The notes: generated by a model not told the origin, from the letters alone. 64,000 nucleotides of DNA from an uncultured Caulobacterales bacterium (GCA_903884425.1 CAISEP010000003.1:1-64000), one strand, 5' to 3'. Positions 52,076 to 63,228 are shown, counted from the stretch's first letter. Numbers and translations are program-made.

Positions 52076-53311
52076 TCAGATGCGTTCGATGATCACGGCC
52101 GGTGCCATGCCGCCGGCGGCGCACATGGTGACCAGGCCGCGCTTCAGGTCGCGGCGCTCCAGCTCGTCCAGGATCGTGCCGATCAGCAGGGAGCCGGTGG
52201 CACCGATGGGGTGACCCAGAGCCATGGCCCCGCCGTTCACATTGACCTTGTCCCGGTCGAGCTTCAGGTCGCGGATGAACTTCTCCGCCACCACGGCGAA
52301 GGCCTCGTTGATTTCCCACAGGTCGATGTCATCGACGGTGAGGCCGGCCCGTTCCAGGGCCTTCTTCGCGGCGGGGACGGGGGCGTTCAGCATCAGGGTC
52401 GGGCAGTCGCCCATGTTGATGGCAGCCACGATCTTCGCCCGGGGCTTCCAGCCCTGCTTCTTCGCATAGTCCGGCGAGCACATCAGCAGCGCGCCCGCCC
52501 CGTCCACCACGCCGGACGAGTTGCCCGCATGGTGGATGTGCTCGATCTTCACGTCGGGATAGCGCTGGTTGATCAGCTTGCGGAAGGTGGTGCCGTTCTC
52601 GTCCAGGGGCATGTCCGCGATCTGGGTGAAGGACGGCTTCAGGGAGGCCAGGCCCTCGGCGGTGGTCTGGGGACGGGGGAACTCCTCCTTGTCCAGGGCG
52701 ACCGTGCCGTCGAGGTTGTAGACGGGCACGAGGGACTTGTCGAAGCGGCCCTCTGCGATGGCGATGGCGGCGCGCTTCTGGCTTTCGAGGGCCAGCGCAT
52801 CCACGGCTTCCCGGGTGATGCCTTCCATGGACGCAATCGCGTCGGCGCAGACGCCCTGGTGCGACTGGGGATGGATCTCGCGCAGGTGCAGGTTGCCCCG
52901 GTCCATCAGCGGCGCGCCGGAGGGGGGCAGCTGGGCGGTGTAGCTCATCATCTCGCAGCCGCCGGCGATCACCAGGTCCTGCATGCCCGACATGATGGTG
53001 GCCGCGGCCAGGTTCACCGTGGTGATGCCCGAGCCGCAGAAGCGGTCCAGGGTCATGCCGCTGGCCTTGATGTCATAGCCCGCATCGAGGGCGGCCATCC
53101 GGCCCATGTCCGCGCCTTGCGCGCCCACCTGGGTGGAGGTGCCCCAGATCACGTCGTCGACTTCGGCGGTCTTGATGTTGTTGCGCTCGGCCAGCGCCTT
53201 CAGCACGGTGGAGGCCAGATGCTGCGGGTGCAGATGGGCCAGGGCCCCTTTGCCGACCTTGCCCACGCCCCGGGGGGTGCGGACGGCGTCGATGATCCAG
53301 GCTTCCGTCAT
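52076..53311 (-). CDS. Acetyl-CoA acetyltransferase/thiolase
   Basis: A 411-residue thiolase from the ATG at 53311. The nucleophilic Cys is in DRFCGSGITTVNLAAATIM. GGAMALGHPIGATG carries the His, and CAAGGMAPA the second Cys. It condenses or cleaves acyl-CoA with acetyl-CoA in fatty-acid degradation. It stands alone on the minus strand, without a 3-hydroxyacyl-CoA dehydrogenase next to it. Confidence 0.93.
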   Translation of the reverse strand: MTEAWIIDAVRTPRGVGKVGKGALAHLHPQHLASTVLKALAERNNIKTAEVDDVIWGTSTQVGAQGADMGRMAALDAGYDIKASGMTLDRFCGSGITTVNLAAATIMSGMQDLVIAGGCEMMSYTAQLPPSGAPLMDRGNLHLREIHPQSHQGVCADAIASMEGITREAVDALALESQKRAAIAIAEGRFDKSLVPVYNLDGTVALDKEEFPRPQTTAEGLASLKPSFTQIADMPLDENGTTFRKLINQRYPDVKIEHIHHAGNSSGVVDGAGALLMCSPDYAKKQGWKPRAKIVAAINMGDCPTLMLNAPVPAAKKALERAGLTVDDIDLWEINEAFAVVAEKFIRDLKLDRDKVNVNGGAMALGHPIGATGSLLIGTILDELERRDLKRGLVTMCAAGGMAPAVIIERI

Positions 53312-53462
53312 GGCAGTCTCCTTCAAGTCGGATGTGGTGTCCCGGGCGTTGATCTACCGGGTTCAGGTGTTCTGATCGCCAGCTTACGGGATCGCGGGCA
53401 GGGACGCCACGGCGCCGTAGCGTCACCCCCGCGCAGTCCCCCGGAGCACCCGGTGGCGGGGC

Positions 53463-54161
53463 TCAGGCCGCGTCCACCATGACCAGTTCCGCATCCTCCA
53501 GGGCCCGGATGGTGATCGCCGTCTCCTGCGTGATCGCCGCCCCGTCCCGGGCCGCCAGGGTCAGGCCGTTGACCTCGACGGAGCCGACCGCAGGCACCAG
53601 ATAGGCGTGGCGGGAGGGATCGAACTCATAGGTGATCGCGTCCCCGGCCTTCAGGGTCGCCCCCAGCACCCGGGCCTGGGTGCGGATCGGCAGGGCGTCC
53701 CCGTCCCCGGGCAGACCGGAGGCCAGGGCCACGAAGCGACCGGCCCGGTCCCCCTTCGGAAACGGCCGCGCCCCCCAGGACGGCGCACCGCCCCGCTCCG
53801 TCGGCTCGATCCAGATCTGGAAGATGCGGGTGGTCTCGGCCTCCAGATTGTACTCGGCATGGCGTACGCCGGTCCCGGCGGACATCACCTGCACGTCGCC
53901 CGCCACCGTGCGCCCCTGGTTGCCCAGGCTGTCCTGGTGGGTGATGGCCCCTTCGCGAACATAGGTGATGATCTCCATGTCCGCGTGGGGATGGGGCGGA
54001 AAGCCGCTGCGCGACGCGATCTCGTCGTCGTTCCACACCCGCAGCGCCCCCCAGTTCATGTTCTGGGGGTCGTAATAGTTGGCGAAGGAGAAGTGGTGGC
54101 GGGCCTTCAGCCAGCCATGGTCGGCGCCGCCGAGGCGGGCGAACGGCTTGTGGAGGATCAT
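53463..54161 (-). CDS. Pirin-family protein
   Basis: A 232-residue bicupin. The N-terminal cupin shows HPHADMEIITYVREGAITHQDSLGN with the metal-binding histidines and glutamate of pirins (quercetinase-like) and the C-terminal part is the second cupin. The precise role, metal-dependent oxygenase or regulator, is unknown for most members. A divergent gene starts at 54331 on the plus strand. Confidence 0.9.
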   Translation of the reverse strand: MILHKPFARLGGADHGWLKARHHFSFANYYDPQNMNWGALRVWNDDEIASRSGFPPHPHADMEIITYVREGAITHQDSLGNQGRTVAGDVQVMSAGTGVRHAEYNLEAETTRIFQIWIEPTERGGAPSWGARPFPKGDRAGRFVALASGLPGDGDALPIRTQARVLGATLKAGDAITYEFDPSRHAYLVPAVGSVEVNGLTLAARDGAAITQETAITIRALEDAELVMVDAA

Positions 54162-54330
54162 GCGGGGAACTCCTGGACGGGACCGGGCCGAACTGGCACA
54201 AATGCTGTGCCAGTTATGTCGGATCGCGGCCGCGGGATTTCAAGGGGGCGCGGCGCGCGCGCGAGGGGGCCTGACAGGGGGCGTCCGCCTGTGCTTATCT
54301 GGCCGGAGTTCTTAGGGGGAGTTGAGTGTC

Positions 54331-54827
54331 ATGGCCACCAGGTCGCGCAAGGGGAACCCGGGCCGCACCGCCGCCCTGGTCGTGATCGGCCTGGGCGTGG
54401 TCATCAGCCTCGGGGTGATGGGGGCGGACTGGCGCCAGCACTATGCCACCCTCAGCAAGGAGTCGGCCCGCTGGCGGATTTCCGGCACCCCCTGCCAGAG
54501 CGTCAGCCGGGAGGTGTTCTCCAATACGCCGGACCCCTTCGCCATCAGCCCCTATGCCACCAATCTCAAGCTGGTCTATGGCGACCTCCTGTTCATGCGC
54601 AATTCCGGCGACGCCTATGCGAGGACGTGATGCTGAAGGACAATGTCTGGCTCGACACCTCCCCCGTCTGCCAGTTCGCCCATCCGCGGAAGGTGGCCCT
54701 GACCGGTCCCGGGGGGGCTTACTACTTCCTCACCGGCGACGGTGCAGCCACGGTGGTGGTGCCCGAGACCGGCCCGCCCACCTGCGTGAAGGGGGGCTGG
54801 TACCAGCGGGGGGGCGTGGCGCACTGA
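54331..54827 (+). pseudogene. Small single-helix protein split by a frameshift
   Basis: The first 100 codons (from ATG 54331, or TTG 54322) give a short basic N-terminus, one helix (AALVVIGLGVVISLGVMGA) and a C-terminal globular part ending AYART-stop. From about 54617 the neighbouring frame continues as CEDVMLKDNVWLDTSPVCQFAHPRK and then YYFLTGDGAATVVVPETGPP to a stop at 54827. Both halves fit a single protein of about 165 residues with a periplasmic domain. The junction is at GCCTATGCGAGG, where a missing small insertion explains the shift. It may be a real pseudogene or a sequencing error. I do not know the family. Confidence 0.7.
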
Positions 54828-54958
54828 GGCCCGCCGGCGAGGCCGCAGCCCGGCCCTGACCTCGAAGAATCCGCCTTCAGCCCCGGCATCTTAAGCCGTC
54901 TTTCACGGGATTGCCGCCATCTGCGCGACATCAGACCTGTGGGGTGATGGGGCGGAGC

Positions 54959-55630
54959 ATGTTGAATATATTCGGAAATAAACTTTCGCTCATGACTGTG
55001 TGCGCGGTTCTTGTCGGGGCCGGAGCGTCCGCGGCGCAGGCCGAGCCGGTCAGCCTGGCCGTGACCGCCGGCACCGGCGGGGCCGGGGTGGAGGTGGCCC
55101 TGCACCGGCTGATCGGCGGCGGCGATGTCGCCCTGCGCGCCGCGGCGGAGGGGCTGACCTATTCCGACCACGCCACCTACGACAACATCCGCTATTCCGG
55201 CGATCTGAAGCTGCAGGACACCGGTCTCTATGTGGACTGGCAGCCGTCCAGGGCGGTGGGCCTGGCCGTGGTGGCGGGCTATCAGACCAGCCTGCGCCGC
55301 CTGGGCCTGCTGGGGACCCCGGCCTCCAGCTTCGTCATCAATGGCGTGACCTACACGCCCGCCCAGGTGGGCGTGCTGACCGGCCAGGTGCGGCTGACCC
55401 GGGTCACGCCCTATCTGGGGCTGAGCCTGCGCAAGCACCTGAGCGAGCATCTGTTCCTGAAGGCCGACCTCGGCGCGGCCTTCGGCTCCCAGCCCACCAC
55501 GACCCTCACCGCGACCGGTGCCGGGGTCAGCCTGATCGACCTCGCGGCCGAAGCCGCCAAGGTCAGCCGGGAGGCCAGCCACTTCAAGACCTATCCCCTG
55601 GCGACCATCGGCCTCGGCTACGACTTCTGA
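54959..55630 (+). CDS. Small outer-membrane beta-barrel protein (OmpW-like or unknown porin)
   Basis: A 223-residue product from the ATG at 54959. A signal peptide ends near ASAAQA. It then reads as alternating beta strands with aromatic ends (GLYVDWQPSRAVGLAVVAGYQTSL, VTPYLGLSLRKHLSEHLFLKADLGAAFGS) and ends in GLGYDF, the aromatic C-terminus of outer-membrane barrels. About 8 strands are suggested. Function unknown. It is convergent with secA, 10 bases apart. Confidence 0.7.
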   Translation: MLNIFGNKLSLMTVCAVLVGAGASAAQAEPVSLAVTAGTGGAGVEVALHRLIGGGDVALRAAAEGLTYSDHATYDNIRYSGDLKLQDTGLYVDWQPSRAVGLAVVAGYQTSLRRLGLLGTPASSFVINGVTYTPAQVGVLTGQVRLTRVTPYLGLSLRKHLSEHLFLKADLGAAFGSQPTTTLTATGAGVSLIDLAAEAAKVSREASHFKTYPLATIGLGYDF

Positions 55631-55640
55631 GGCGCTCGCC

Positions 55641-58421
55641 TCAGACCAGCCGTCCGTGACAGTGCTTGAACTTCTTGCCTGAGCCGCAGGGGCAGGCGGC
55701 GTTGCGGCTGGTCTGCTCCCATCCGCCGGGCAGGGCAGAGGCGGGCAGGGCCTCGCGCTGTTCCGGCGACAGGCCGGTCATGCTGCCGAGGCCGAAGCCC
55801 GCCGGGCCGCGCTCGTTCTGGCCGGTCAGGGGATCGAGGTGGATCTCCTGGAACTGCGGCGGCTCCGGCTGGAAGGCCTCGGGCTGCTCGAAGGTGATCT
55901 CCACGGTCATCACCCAGCGGGTGACGTTGTGGCGCAGGTCCACCAGCAGCTTCTCGAACAGGGAGAAGGCCTCGGTCTTGTACTCGTTCAGCGGGTCCCG
56001 CTGGCCGTAGCCGCGCAGGCCGATGACCTGACGCAGATGGTCGAGGTGCATCAGGTGCTCCCGCCACTGCATGTCGATCATCTGCAGCATGAAGCTCTTT
56101 TCCAGCTCCCGCATGCCGTCGGCCCCGACCAGGGCCTCGCGTTCCGCCGCGCGCTGGTCCGCCGCCTCGGTGATGCGCTTGAGCATCTCGGCCTGGTCGA
56201 CGCCGTTCTCCTGGGCCCAGTCGGCCAGGGGCAGGGTCAGGCCCAGCACGTAGAGCAGGCGCTCCTCCAGGCCCGCCAGGTCCCACTGCTCGGCATAGGC
56301 CTTGGGGGGCAGGAAGCGGGAGACGAAGTCCTCGATGGAGTCCCGGCGCATTTCCGCGACGACCTCGGACAGGTCCTTGGCCACCATGAATTCCTGGCGC
56401 TGCTCGAACACGGCCTTGCGCTGGTCGTTCACCACGTCGTCGTACTTGAGCAGGTTCTTGCGGATCTCGTAGTTGCGCTGCTCCACCTTGCGCTGGGCGG
56501 TGGCGATGGCGCCGTTCAGCCAGCGGTGGGTGATGGCCTCGCCCTCCGCGACACCAAAGGTGCGCATGATCCCGTCCAGACGCTCGCCCGCGAAGATGCG
56601 CAGCAGGTCGTCCTCGGTGGACAGCAGGAACTTGGAGCGTCCCGGGTCCCCCTGGCGACCGGTCCGGCCGCGCAGCTGGTTGTCGATCCGGCGGCTTTCG
56701 TGGCGCTCGGTGCCCAGCACATAGAGGCCCCCGGCCTCCAGGGCCCTGGTCTTCTGCACGGCCACGTCGGCCTCGATGCGGGCCAGCTCGGCGGCGGCCA
56801 TCTCGTCGGTGACGATGATCCCGGCGACCCGCTGCTCCTGGCGCCAGCGGCCCATGCGCATTTCCACATTGCCGCCCAGCTGGATGTCGGTGCCCCGACC
56901 GGCCATGTTGGTGGCGATGGTCACCGCGCCCGGCACACCGGCATCGGCGACGATATAGGCCTCCTGCTCGTGGAAGCGGGCGTTCAGCACCTGGTGCGGG
57001 ATGCCCTTGCGCTTCTTGCCGTCCAGCTCGAACTCGTGGGACTTCAGAAGCTCCGACAGCTGTTCGGACTTCTCGATGGATACCGTGCCCACCAGCACCG
57101 GCTGGCCGCGGGTGTAGCAGTCGAGGATCTGCAGCAGCACCGCGTGGTTCTTCTCCGCAGCGGTGCGGTAGACCTCGTCATCCTCGTCCACCCGGGCGAC
57201 GGGGCGGTTGGTGGGGATCTCGGAGACGTCCATCTTGTAGATGTCGCCGAACTCCTGCGCCTCGGTCGCGGCGGTGCCGGTCATGCCGCTGAGCTTCTTG
57301 TACAGGCGGAAGTAGTTCTGGATGGTGACGGAGGCCAGCGTCTGGTTCTCCGGCTGGACGGTGGCGCCTTCCTTGGCCTCGATGGCCTGGTGCAGGCCCT
57401 CGGACAGGCGACGGCCGGTCATCATCCGTCCGGTGAACTCGTCGATCAGCACCACTTCGCCGGCCTTGACGATGTAGTCCCGGTCCCGCTGGTAGAGCAC
57501 ATTGGCCCGCAGGGCCTGGTTCACGTGGTGCACCACGCTGACATTGGCCCCGTCATAGAGGCCGGTGGTGTCCTCCCCCAGGTGGCCGCCGGCGATCAGC
57601 AGTTCCTCGACCTTGTCGTTGCCGTACTCGGTGAGGATGACCTGCCGCTGCTTCTCGTCGTGGTCGAAGGTCTCCGGGTCCTGGATCAGCTCCCGCACCA
57701 CGGCATCGATGGTGCGATAGAAGTCGGACCGGTCCTCGGTGGGGCCGGAGATGATGAGGGGCGTGCGCGCCTCGTCGATCAGGATGGAGTCCACCTCGTC
57801 GACAATGGCGAAGTTGTGCGGCCGCTGCACCATCTCGTCCACGTCATAGACGAGGTTGTCCCGCAGATAGTCGAAGCCGAACTCGTTGTTGGTGCCATAG
57901 GTGATGTCGGAGGCGTAGGCGCGCTTGCGCTCCCCCTGGCTCAGGCCATTGATGATCACGCCGGTGGTCATGCCCAGGAACTCGTAGATCTTGCCCATCC
58001 ACTCCGCGTCCCGGCGGGCGAGGTAGTCATTCACTGTGATCAGGTGCACCCCTTCGCCGGTCAGGGCGTTGAGGTAGCAGGGCAGGGTGGCCACCAGGGT
58101 CTTGCCCTCGCCGGTGCGCATCTCGGAGATGCCCCCCGCATGCAGCACCATGCCGCCCACCAGCTGCACGTCGAAATGGCGCATGCCCAGCACCCTCTTG
58201 GACGCTTCCCGCACCACGGCGAAGGCTTCCTCCAGCAGGCTGTCGAGGGTTGCGCCCTTGGCCAGACGCTCGCGGAATTCCACGGTCTTGGCGGCGAGTT
58301 CGGCGTCCGACAGCTTCGCCATCGACGGCTCCAGCGCATTGATCGAGGCCACCCGGCCGCGCATCGCCTTGAGCTTGCGTTCGTTGGAAGAGCCGAAGAG
58401 CTTTTTCGCCAGAGAGAGCAT
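55641..58421 (-). CDS. secA: Preprotein translocase ATPase SecA
   Basis: A 926-residue product from the ATG of [16 protein letters not shown]. Walker [15 protein letters not shown], the DEAD-like [16 protein letters not shown], the helicase motif [13 protein letters not shown]-like [17 protein letters not shown] and a C-terminal zinc-binding [13 protein letters not shown] are all present. SecA drives protein export through SecYEG. A longer upstream extension to 59906 is an overlapping frame of ppiC/argJ and is rejected. Confidence 0.97.
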   Translation of the reverse strand: MLSLAKKLFGSSNERKLKAMRGRVASINALEPSMAKLSDAELAAKTVEFRERLAKGATLDSLLEEAFAVVREASKRVLGMRHFDVQLVGGMVLHAGGISEMRTGEGKTLVATLPCYLNALTGEGVHLITVNDYLARRDAEWMGKIYEFLGMTTGVIINGLSQGERKRAYASDITYGTNNEFGFDYLRDNLVYDVDEMVQRPHNFAIVDEVDSILIDEARTPLIISGPTEDRSDFYRTIDAVVRELIQDPETFDHDEKQRQVILTEYGNDKVEELLIAGGHLGEDTTGLYDGANVSVVHHVNQALRANVLYQRDRDYIVKAGEVVLIDEFTGRMMTGRRLSEGLHQAIEAKEGATVQPENQTLASVTIQNYFRLYKKLSGMTGTAATEAQEFGDIYKMDVSEIPTNRPVARVDEDDEVYRTAAEKNHAVLLQILDCYTRGQPVLVGTVSIEKSEQLSELLKSHEFELDGKKRKGIPHQVLNARFHEQEAYIVADAGVPGAVTIATNMAGRGTDIQLGGNVEMRMGRWRQEQRVAGIIVTDEMAAAELARIEADVAVQKTRALEAGGLYVLGTERHESRRIDNQLRGRTGRQGDPGRSKFLLSTEDDLLRIFAGERLDGIMRTFGVAEGEAITHRWLNGAIATAQRKVEQRNYEIRKNLLKYDDVVNDQRKAVFEQRQEFMVAKDLSEVVAEMRRDSIEDFVSRFLPPKAYAEQWDLAGLEERLLYVLGLTLPLADWAQENGVDQAEMLKRITEAADQRAAEREALVGADGMRELEKSFMLQMIDMQWREHLMHLDHLRQVIGLRGYGQRDPLNEYKTEAFSLFEKLLVDLRHNVTRWVMTVEITFEQPEAFQPEPPQFQEIHLDPLTGQNERGPAGFGLGSMTGLSPEQREALPASALPGGWEQTSRNAACPCGSGKKFKHCHGRLV

Positions 58422-58733
58422 GGAGTTTCCGAAAGTCCGAGAAGGGCCGGCAAGGATCCGCTGTCGGCCGAGGCGTGGTCGTGCAGTCTGCGCACAGGAT
58501 TCGGGCTGCCCGGCCATGCACGGCGTCAGGAGAACCGGATTCCCCTGCGAGGAATCCCCTGTTGCAGGCACGACCGCATCGCCCGTTGAACGGCCAAAAA
58601 CCGCTCGACTTGCACGCGCGCGAGACTTAAGCACCGGCCGGGGGTGTGTCAACGCGAAGCCGGTGGCCGGACCATGCGCGCCTCCGGGACAAAGCGCTTG
58701 TCCGCCAGCGTAGCCAGTGCCGGGACGAAGACC
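58422..58733. other. Divergent promoter region between secA and the parvulin-like lipoprotein gene
   Basis: 312 bases with no gene. Both genes begin here in opposite directions and their promoters are expected within it. I did not find a clear operator. Confidence 0.5.
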
Positions 58734-59783
58734 ATGACCCCCATCGCCCACCGCGCTCTCCCAGGTCTCGGCACCGCCCTGGCCGCCGCCCTGGTGGCCG
58801 TCCTGGCCCTGTCCGCCTGCTCCGAACGGGGCGGTCCCAACGGCAAGCCGGAGCCCGGCGACAAGGTCGTGGCCCGGGTCGGTGACGAGGTGATCTGGAC
58901 CTCCGACGTGAAACGGGAGGCCGTGGCCCAGGGAGTGATCAGCGAGGGGGAGCCCCTCGATCCGGCCTCCACCCAGTTCCGGTCCACCCTGGATGAGGTG
59001 ATCGACCAGAAGTTGCTGGCCCGCGAGGCCCTGCGCATGAAGCTGGACAAGGACCCCCGCGCCGCGCGGCGGGTCCAGGCGGCCCGGGAGAAGGTGCTGG
59101 GCGACGTGCTGGTGGAGGGCCGGGTGGACAAGGCCGTCAACGAGACCGCCATCCGCGCCCTCTATGCGGAACAGCAGCGCCTCGCCAAGACTGGCGAAGA
59201 GATCCGCGCCCGCCAGATCGTGGTGCCCACCCAGGCCGATGCGGACGGGGTGAAGAAGCTGCTCACCACCGGGGCCTCCTTCGATGCGGTGGCCATGCAG
59301 CGCTCCACCGACCAGAACACCCGGTTCAACGGCGGGGACCTGGGCTATTTCACCCTCGATGCCATGCCCGAGCCCTATGGCGTGGCCCTGAAGACCGCCA
59401 AGCCGGGGGAACTGGTGGGCCCCTTCGAGACCGCGGCGGGCTTCGTCGTGGTCAAGGTTGAGGACCGGCGGCCGGAGCAGCCCATCAGCCTGGACGAGGC
59501 CCGGCCGCAGATCGTGCGCTTCCTGACCTATGACGAGATCCGCACCCTCCTGGCCAAGCTCCGCGCCGCGACCCGGGTGGAGGTGACCCTGCCGCCGCCG
59601 GTGAAGGTGCCGGGCGGTCCGACGGAACCGGCCAGTGCCGCTCCGCAGACGGCCGGACCGGCCGCGCCGCCGGCCGCACCCGCGCCGGCTCCGGGTGCCC
59701 AGCTTCGCCTGAACTCCCAGGCTGCGCCGGCCCCGGGGGCCAGGGCCTCCACGGTTCGGCCGCCCCTCACCGCCGCTCACTGA
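58734..59783 (+). CDS. PpiC-type (parvulin) peptidyl-prolyl isomerase lipoprotein
   Basis: A 349-residue product from the ATG at 58734 with a lipobox LSAC (Cys29). A SurA/PrsA-like N-terminal domain precedes the parvulin domain (about 180-275: [55 protein letters not shown]). The C-terminus is Pro/Ala-rich. It folds outer-membrane or periplasmic proteins. It precedes argJ by 19 bases, a conserved secA/ppiC-argJ order. Confidence 0.9.
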   Translation: MTPIAHRALPGLGTALAAALVAVLALSACSERGGPNGKPEPGDKVVARVGDEVIWTSDVKREAVAQGVISEGEPLDPASTQFRSTLDEVIDQKLLAREALRMKLDKDPRAARRVQAAREKVLGDVLVEGRVDKAVNETAIRALYAEQQRLAKTGEEIRARQIVVPTQADADGVKKLLTTGASFDAVAMQRSTDQNTRFNGGDLGYFTLDAMPEPYGVALKTAKPGELVGPFETAAGFVVVKVEDRRPEQPISLDEARPQIVRFLTYDEIRTLLAKLRAATRVEVTLPPPVKVPGGPTEPASAAPQTAGPAAPPAAPAPAPGAQLRLNSQAAPAPGARASTVRPPLTAAH

Positions 59784-59802
59784 CGCCCTCGGAGACCCGT
59801 TC

Positions 59803-61068
59803 ATGACCGACGCCGCCGCCGCTCCCGGAAAGCCCGGCCTGGCCATCTCGCCCCTGGCCGTTCCCCTGCCGGAGATGGGGGTGATCGACGGGGTGCGCCT
59901 GGCCATCGGTCACGCGGGCTTCTACCGGCATGAGCGTCCGGATCTCCTGCTCATGGCCTTCGACCCCGGGGCCACGGCCGCGGGGGTGTTCACCAGGCAC
60001 GGGGTCGGCTCGGCTCCCGTGGACTGGTGCCGCGCGGCGCTGGAGGCCGACGGCGGCCGGGTCCGCGCCCTGGTCTGCAATGCCGGTTGCGCCAACAGCT
60101 TCACCGGGGCCCCCGGGGCCGACGCGGCCCGGCGCACGGCGGAAGCGGCCGGTGCGGCCCTGGGCGTTGCGGCGGATCAGGTGATGCTGGCCTCCACCGG
60201 GGTGATCGGGGTGGTGCTGGACGCCGGACGGATCGAGCCGGTGGTGCCGGAGCTGGTGGCGGGCCTCGACGCCGACAGCTGGGCTGCGGCAGCGTCTGCG
60301 ATCATGACCACCGACACCTTTCCCAAGGGCGCGGTGGCCCAGACCCAGATCGACCGGACGCCGGTGCGGATCGCCGGGATCGCCAAGGGCTCGGGCATGA
60401 TCGCGCCGAACATGGCCACCATGCTGGCCTTCGTCGCCACCGACGCAGCCCTCCCGCCCGCGGCGCTGCAGGACATGCTGTCCGTGGCGGTGGCGGAGAC
60501 CTTCAATGCCGTGACGGTGGACGGGGACCGCTCCACCAACGACACCTGCCTGCTGATCGCCACGGGCAAGGCCGCCCACGATTCGGTGGCAGAGGCCGCT
60601 GACCCGCGCCTCGCGGACTTCAAGGTCGCCCTGCGGGACGTGCTGCTCAGCCTCGCCCAGCAACTGGTCCGGGACGGGGAGGGGGCGACCAAGTTCGTCC
60701 AGGTGACCATCACCGGCGCTGCCAGCGACGCCTCGGCCCGGCGGATCTGCCGCACGGTCTGCGAAAGCCCGCTGGTGAAGACCGCCATTGCCGGTGAGGA
60801 CGCCAACTGGGGCCGCCTGGTCATGGCCGTCGGCCGGGCGGACGAGCCCATCGTGCGGGAGAAGATCGCCATCCGCTTCGGCCATCTGCTGGCCGCCGTC
60901 GAGGGCATGGTGGCCCCCGGCTATGACGAGGCGGCCATGAGCGCCTACATGAAGGCCTCGGACCTCGAGATCGCCATCGACGTGGGCGTCGGCACCGGGC
61001 GCGCGGTGATGTGGACCTGCGACCTGACCAAGCGCTATGTGGAGATCAACGGCGACTATCGCAGCTGA
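59803..61068 (+). CDS. argJ: Bifunctional ornithine acetyltransferase / N-acetylglutamate synthase
   Basis: A 421-residue product. The self-cleavage site is in [15 protein letters not shown], with Thr as the nucleophile of the beta subunit. GEDANWGRL and the C-terminal [14 protein letters not shown] close the fold. It recycles the acetyl group in arginine synthesis. It sits between ppiC and mutT on the plus strand. Confidence 0.95.
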   Translation: MTDAAAAPGKPGLAISPLAVPLPEMGVIDGVRLAIGHAGFYRHERPDLLLMAFDPGATAAGVFTRHGVGSAPVDWCRAALEADGGRVRALVCNAGCANSFTGAPGADAARRTAEAAGAALGVAADQVMLASTGVIGVVLDAGRIEPVVPELVAGLDADSWAAAASAIMTTDTFPKGAVAQTQIDRTPVRIAGIAKGSGMIAPNMATMLAFVATDAALPPAALQDMLSVAVAETFNAVTVDGDRSTNDTCLLIATGKAAHDSVAEAADPRLADFKVALRDVLLSLAQQLVRDGEGATKFVQVTITGAASDASARRICRTVCESPLVKTAIAGEDANWGRLVMAVGRADEPIVREKIAIRFGHLLAAVEGMVAPGYDEAAMSAYMKASDLEIAIDVGVGTGRAVMWTCDLTKRYVEINGDYRS

Positions 61069-61102
61069 GCGCCACTCGCCCGTGTCCCCTCCGGAGAGCG
61101 CC

Positions 61103-61507
61103 ATGTCGTCGAGACTCCTGCTGGTCGCCGCCGCGGCCCTGATCGACACGGACGGTCGCGTGCTGATCTGTCAGCGTCCGGAGGGAAAGCAGCTGGCCGG
61201 TCTGTGGGAGTTTCCCGGCGGCAAGGTGGAGGCCGGTGAAACGCCGGAGGCCTGCCTGATCCGGGAGCTGCAGGAGGAACTGGGCATCACCGCCCGCAAG
61301 GACTGCCTGGCCCCCTTCGTGTTCGCCAGCCACGCCTATGAGGACTTCCACCTGCTGATGCCGCTCTTCCTGCTGCGGCGCTGGGACGGGCAGGTGACCC
61401 GGCGGGAACATGCGGACATGGCCTGGGTCAAGCCGGCGCGGCTGTTCGACTATCCCATGCCCCCGGCGGACGAGCCGCTCTGCGCCTGGCTAAGGGACTG
61501 TCTCTGA
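61103..61507 (+). CDS. mutT: Nudix hydrolase, MutT/8-oxo-dGTP type
   Basis: A 134-residue product from ATG 61103 with a GGAGA site. The Nudix box GGKVEAGETPEACLIRELQEELGI is complete. The context VRAALI-DGRVLICQRP...GLWEFPGGK matches MutT proteins that sanitise the nucleotide pool. The 3' end overlaps the convergent methyltransferase by 18 bases. Confidence 0.92.
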   Translation: MSSRLLLVAAAALIDTDGRVLICQRPEGKQLAGLWEFPGGKVEAGETPEACLIRELQEELGITARKDCLAPFVFASHAYEDFHLLMPLFLLRRWDGQVTRREHADMAWVKPARLFDYPMPPADEPLCAWLRDCL

Positions 61508-62416
61508 GCCATCCGGGCGCAGGGTCTGTTCCTGCACCCCGAGCGCGTCGGCGAGCCGCGTCCGGGCCGAGCCGGGGCGCAGGGGCTGCTGCTGGTCCGG
61601 GTGCGGGGCCCAGCCGGTGAGGGTGGAGATCTCGAAGGTCGCGCGGATTCGTCCGTCCGGATCGGAAAAACGCTCCGCATACAGCTGACAGGCCCGCGCC
61701 AGCACGTCCCGGCGCAGGGGGCGGCGGGCATGGTCCCGCAGCACGCTGGTCTCGCCCATGGCCCGCAGGTCCGCCATCAGCCGCAGCGGGTGGTCATAGC
61801 GCACGGTGATCCGGTCGATGTCCACCACCGGCAGGGCCAGCCCCGCCCGTTGCGCCAGACCCGCCAGGTCGGGACCGTCCGCGAACGGTGCGACCCGGGG
61901 AGAGGCCCCGCCCGTGACCTCGGCCTCCGCCTCCAGCAGGACCTGGCGCAGCTCCGTCAGGGTCGAGCCGGTGAACAGGGCGCCGATGAACAGGCCGTCG
62001 GGCTTCAGGATGCGGCGGATCTGGATCAGGGCACCCACCAGATCATTGGTCCACTGAAGAACCAGCAGGGACACCACCAGGTCCACGCTGGCATCGGCCA
62101 GGGGCAGCCGTTCCGGATCGCCGACCAGGCCCAGGGGGGCGGCCGGCCGGGCGAAGGCCTCCACCAGGTCGAGTTCGATCAGGGTACGGATCGATGCCCC
62201 CGCGGGTCCGGACGACAGGGCGCGAATCAGGGCCCGATCCCGACATCCCAACTCGACGGCAAGGGGAAAGTGTCGCAGAATGGTTAACAGCCGGTCGCAG
62301 GCATCGTCCGCCGCCCGGTCCCGCAGAAAGCCCGCGAACCCGTCGCGGCGTGCGGCGCGCTCCAGCCTCCTGCGCAGCAGGGACTGGTCGAACAGGGCGG
62401 GGGGCGTTGCGGGCAT
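61490..62416 (-). CDS. BioC/NDUFAF5-type SAM-dependent methyltransferase
   Basis: A 308-residue product with a class-I methyltransferase core: AVELGCRDRALIRAL (motif I), DLVVSLLVLQWTNDLVGALIQIRRILKPDG and GLFIGALFTGSTLTELR. NDUFAF5-type proteins modify complex I and BioC members start biotin synthesis; in alphaproteobacteria this position next to comF and mutT fits the former. Its start is divergent from comF, the two ATG codons overlapping in CATG. Confidence 0.85.
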   Translation of the reverse strand: MPATPPALFDQSLLRRRLERAARRDGFAGFLRDRAADDACDRLLTILRHFPLAVELGCRDRALIRALSSGPAGASIRTLIELDLVEAFARPAAPLGLVGDPERLPLADASVDLVVSLLVLQWTNDLVGALIQIRRILKPDGLFIGALFTGSTLTELRQVLLEAEAEVTGGASPRVAPFADGPDLAGLAQRAGLALPVVDIDRITVRYDHPLRLMADLRAMGETSVLRDHARRPLRRDVLARACQLYAERFSDPDGRIRATFEISTLTGWAPHPDQQQPLRPGSARTRLADALGVQEQTLRPDGSETVP

Positions 62417-62453
62417 GGACCTTCAGCGGGACGCAGGCGGGCGCTCTTCGGCG

Positions 62454-63197
62454 ATGGCCCAGCTTATAGGGGCATTCCATCGCAGTCTCGACCTAATCCT
62501 TCCGCCCCTGACACTGGATGGCGGGGCACCTGCCCAGGGCGCGGGACTGTCCCCCGAAGCCTTCACCCGCATCAGCTTTCTGGAGGCCCCGGTCTGCGAC
62601 GGATGCGGGGCCCCCTTCGAACTCGACTATGGCCTGGGGGCCCGGTGCACGACCTGCGTGGCCCGGCCCCGGGCCTTTGCCCGCGCCCGGGCGGCCTGCC
62701 TCTATGACGAGGGGTCCCGGGACCTGGTGCTGAAGCTGAAGCACGGGGATCGTCCGGATCTGGGCGGACTGTTCGCCGGATGGATGCGGCGGGCGGGGGC
62801 GGAGCTGCTGGCCGACGCCGATGCCCTGGTGCCGGTGCCCCTGCATCCCCGCCGCCTGCTGGCCCGGCGCTACAACCAGGCGGCCGAGATCGCACGCCCC
62901 CTCGCGCGGCGGTGCGGCCTGGCCTATCTGCCCGACAGCCTCCGCCGGGTCCGGGCCTCCACCGGGCAGGGGGGACGGGGCGCCTCGGGCCGCCACGCCA
63001 ATGTGGCCGGGGCCTTTGCCGTCGACCCGACGCGGCGGGCCACCGTGGCCGGTCGCCGGATCGTCCTGATTGATGACGTTCTCACCACCGGGGCGACGGC
63101 GGAGGCCTGTGCGGAGGCATTGTGCGCGGCCGGGGCAACGGCAGTGGATGTCCTGACGGTTGCGAGGGTGCGCGAGGCCGTTCCCCTGTCTATATAG
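62454..63197 (+). CDS. comF: ComF-family phosphoribosyltransferase-like protein
   Basis: A 247-residue product from the ATG at 62454; an ATG at 62415 is possible. A zinc-binding CDGCGAPF and CTTC pair sits near the N-terminus and the PRPP motif RIVLIDDVLTTGATAEA near the end. ComF supports natural DNA uptake in some bacteria, with unclear chemistry. It is followed by grxC after 31 bases. Confidence 0.9.
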   Translation: MAQLIGAFHRSLDLILPPLTLDGGAPAQGAGLSPEAFTRISFLEAPVCDGCGAPFELDYGLGARCTTCVARPRAFARARAACLYDEGSRDLVLKLKHGDRPDLGGLFAGWMRRAGAELLADADALVPVPLHPRRLLARRYNQAAEIARPLARRCGLAYLPDSLRRVRASTGQGGRGASGRHANVAGAFAVDPTRRATVAGRRIVLIDDVLTTGATAEACAEALCAAGATAVDVLTVARVREAVPLSI

Positions 63198-63228
63198 GGG
63201 ACACCTTCGGTCTGCCTCTGGAGTCGCC

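Noticed and set aside
55641-59906. Giant minus-strand frame covering secA and beyond
   Set aside because: The part above 58421 lies opposite ppiC and argJ. SecA starts clearly at [10 protein letters not shown] with family-like sequence.
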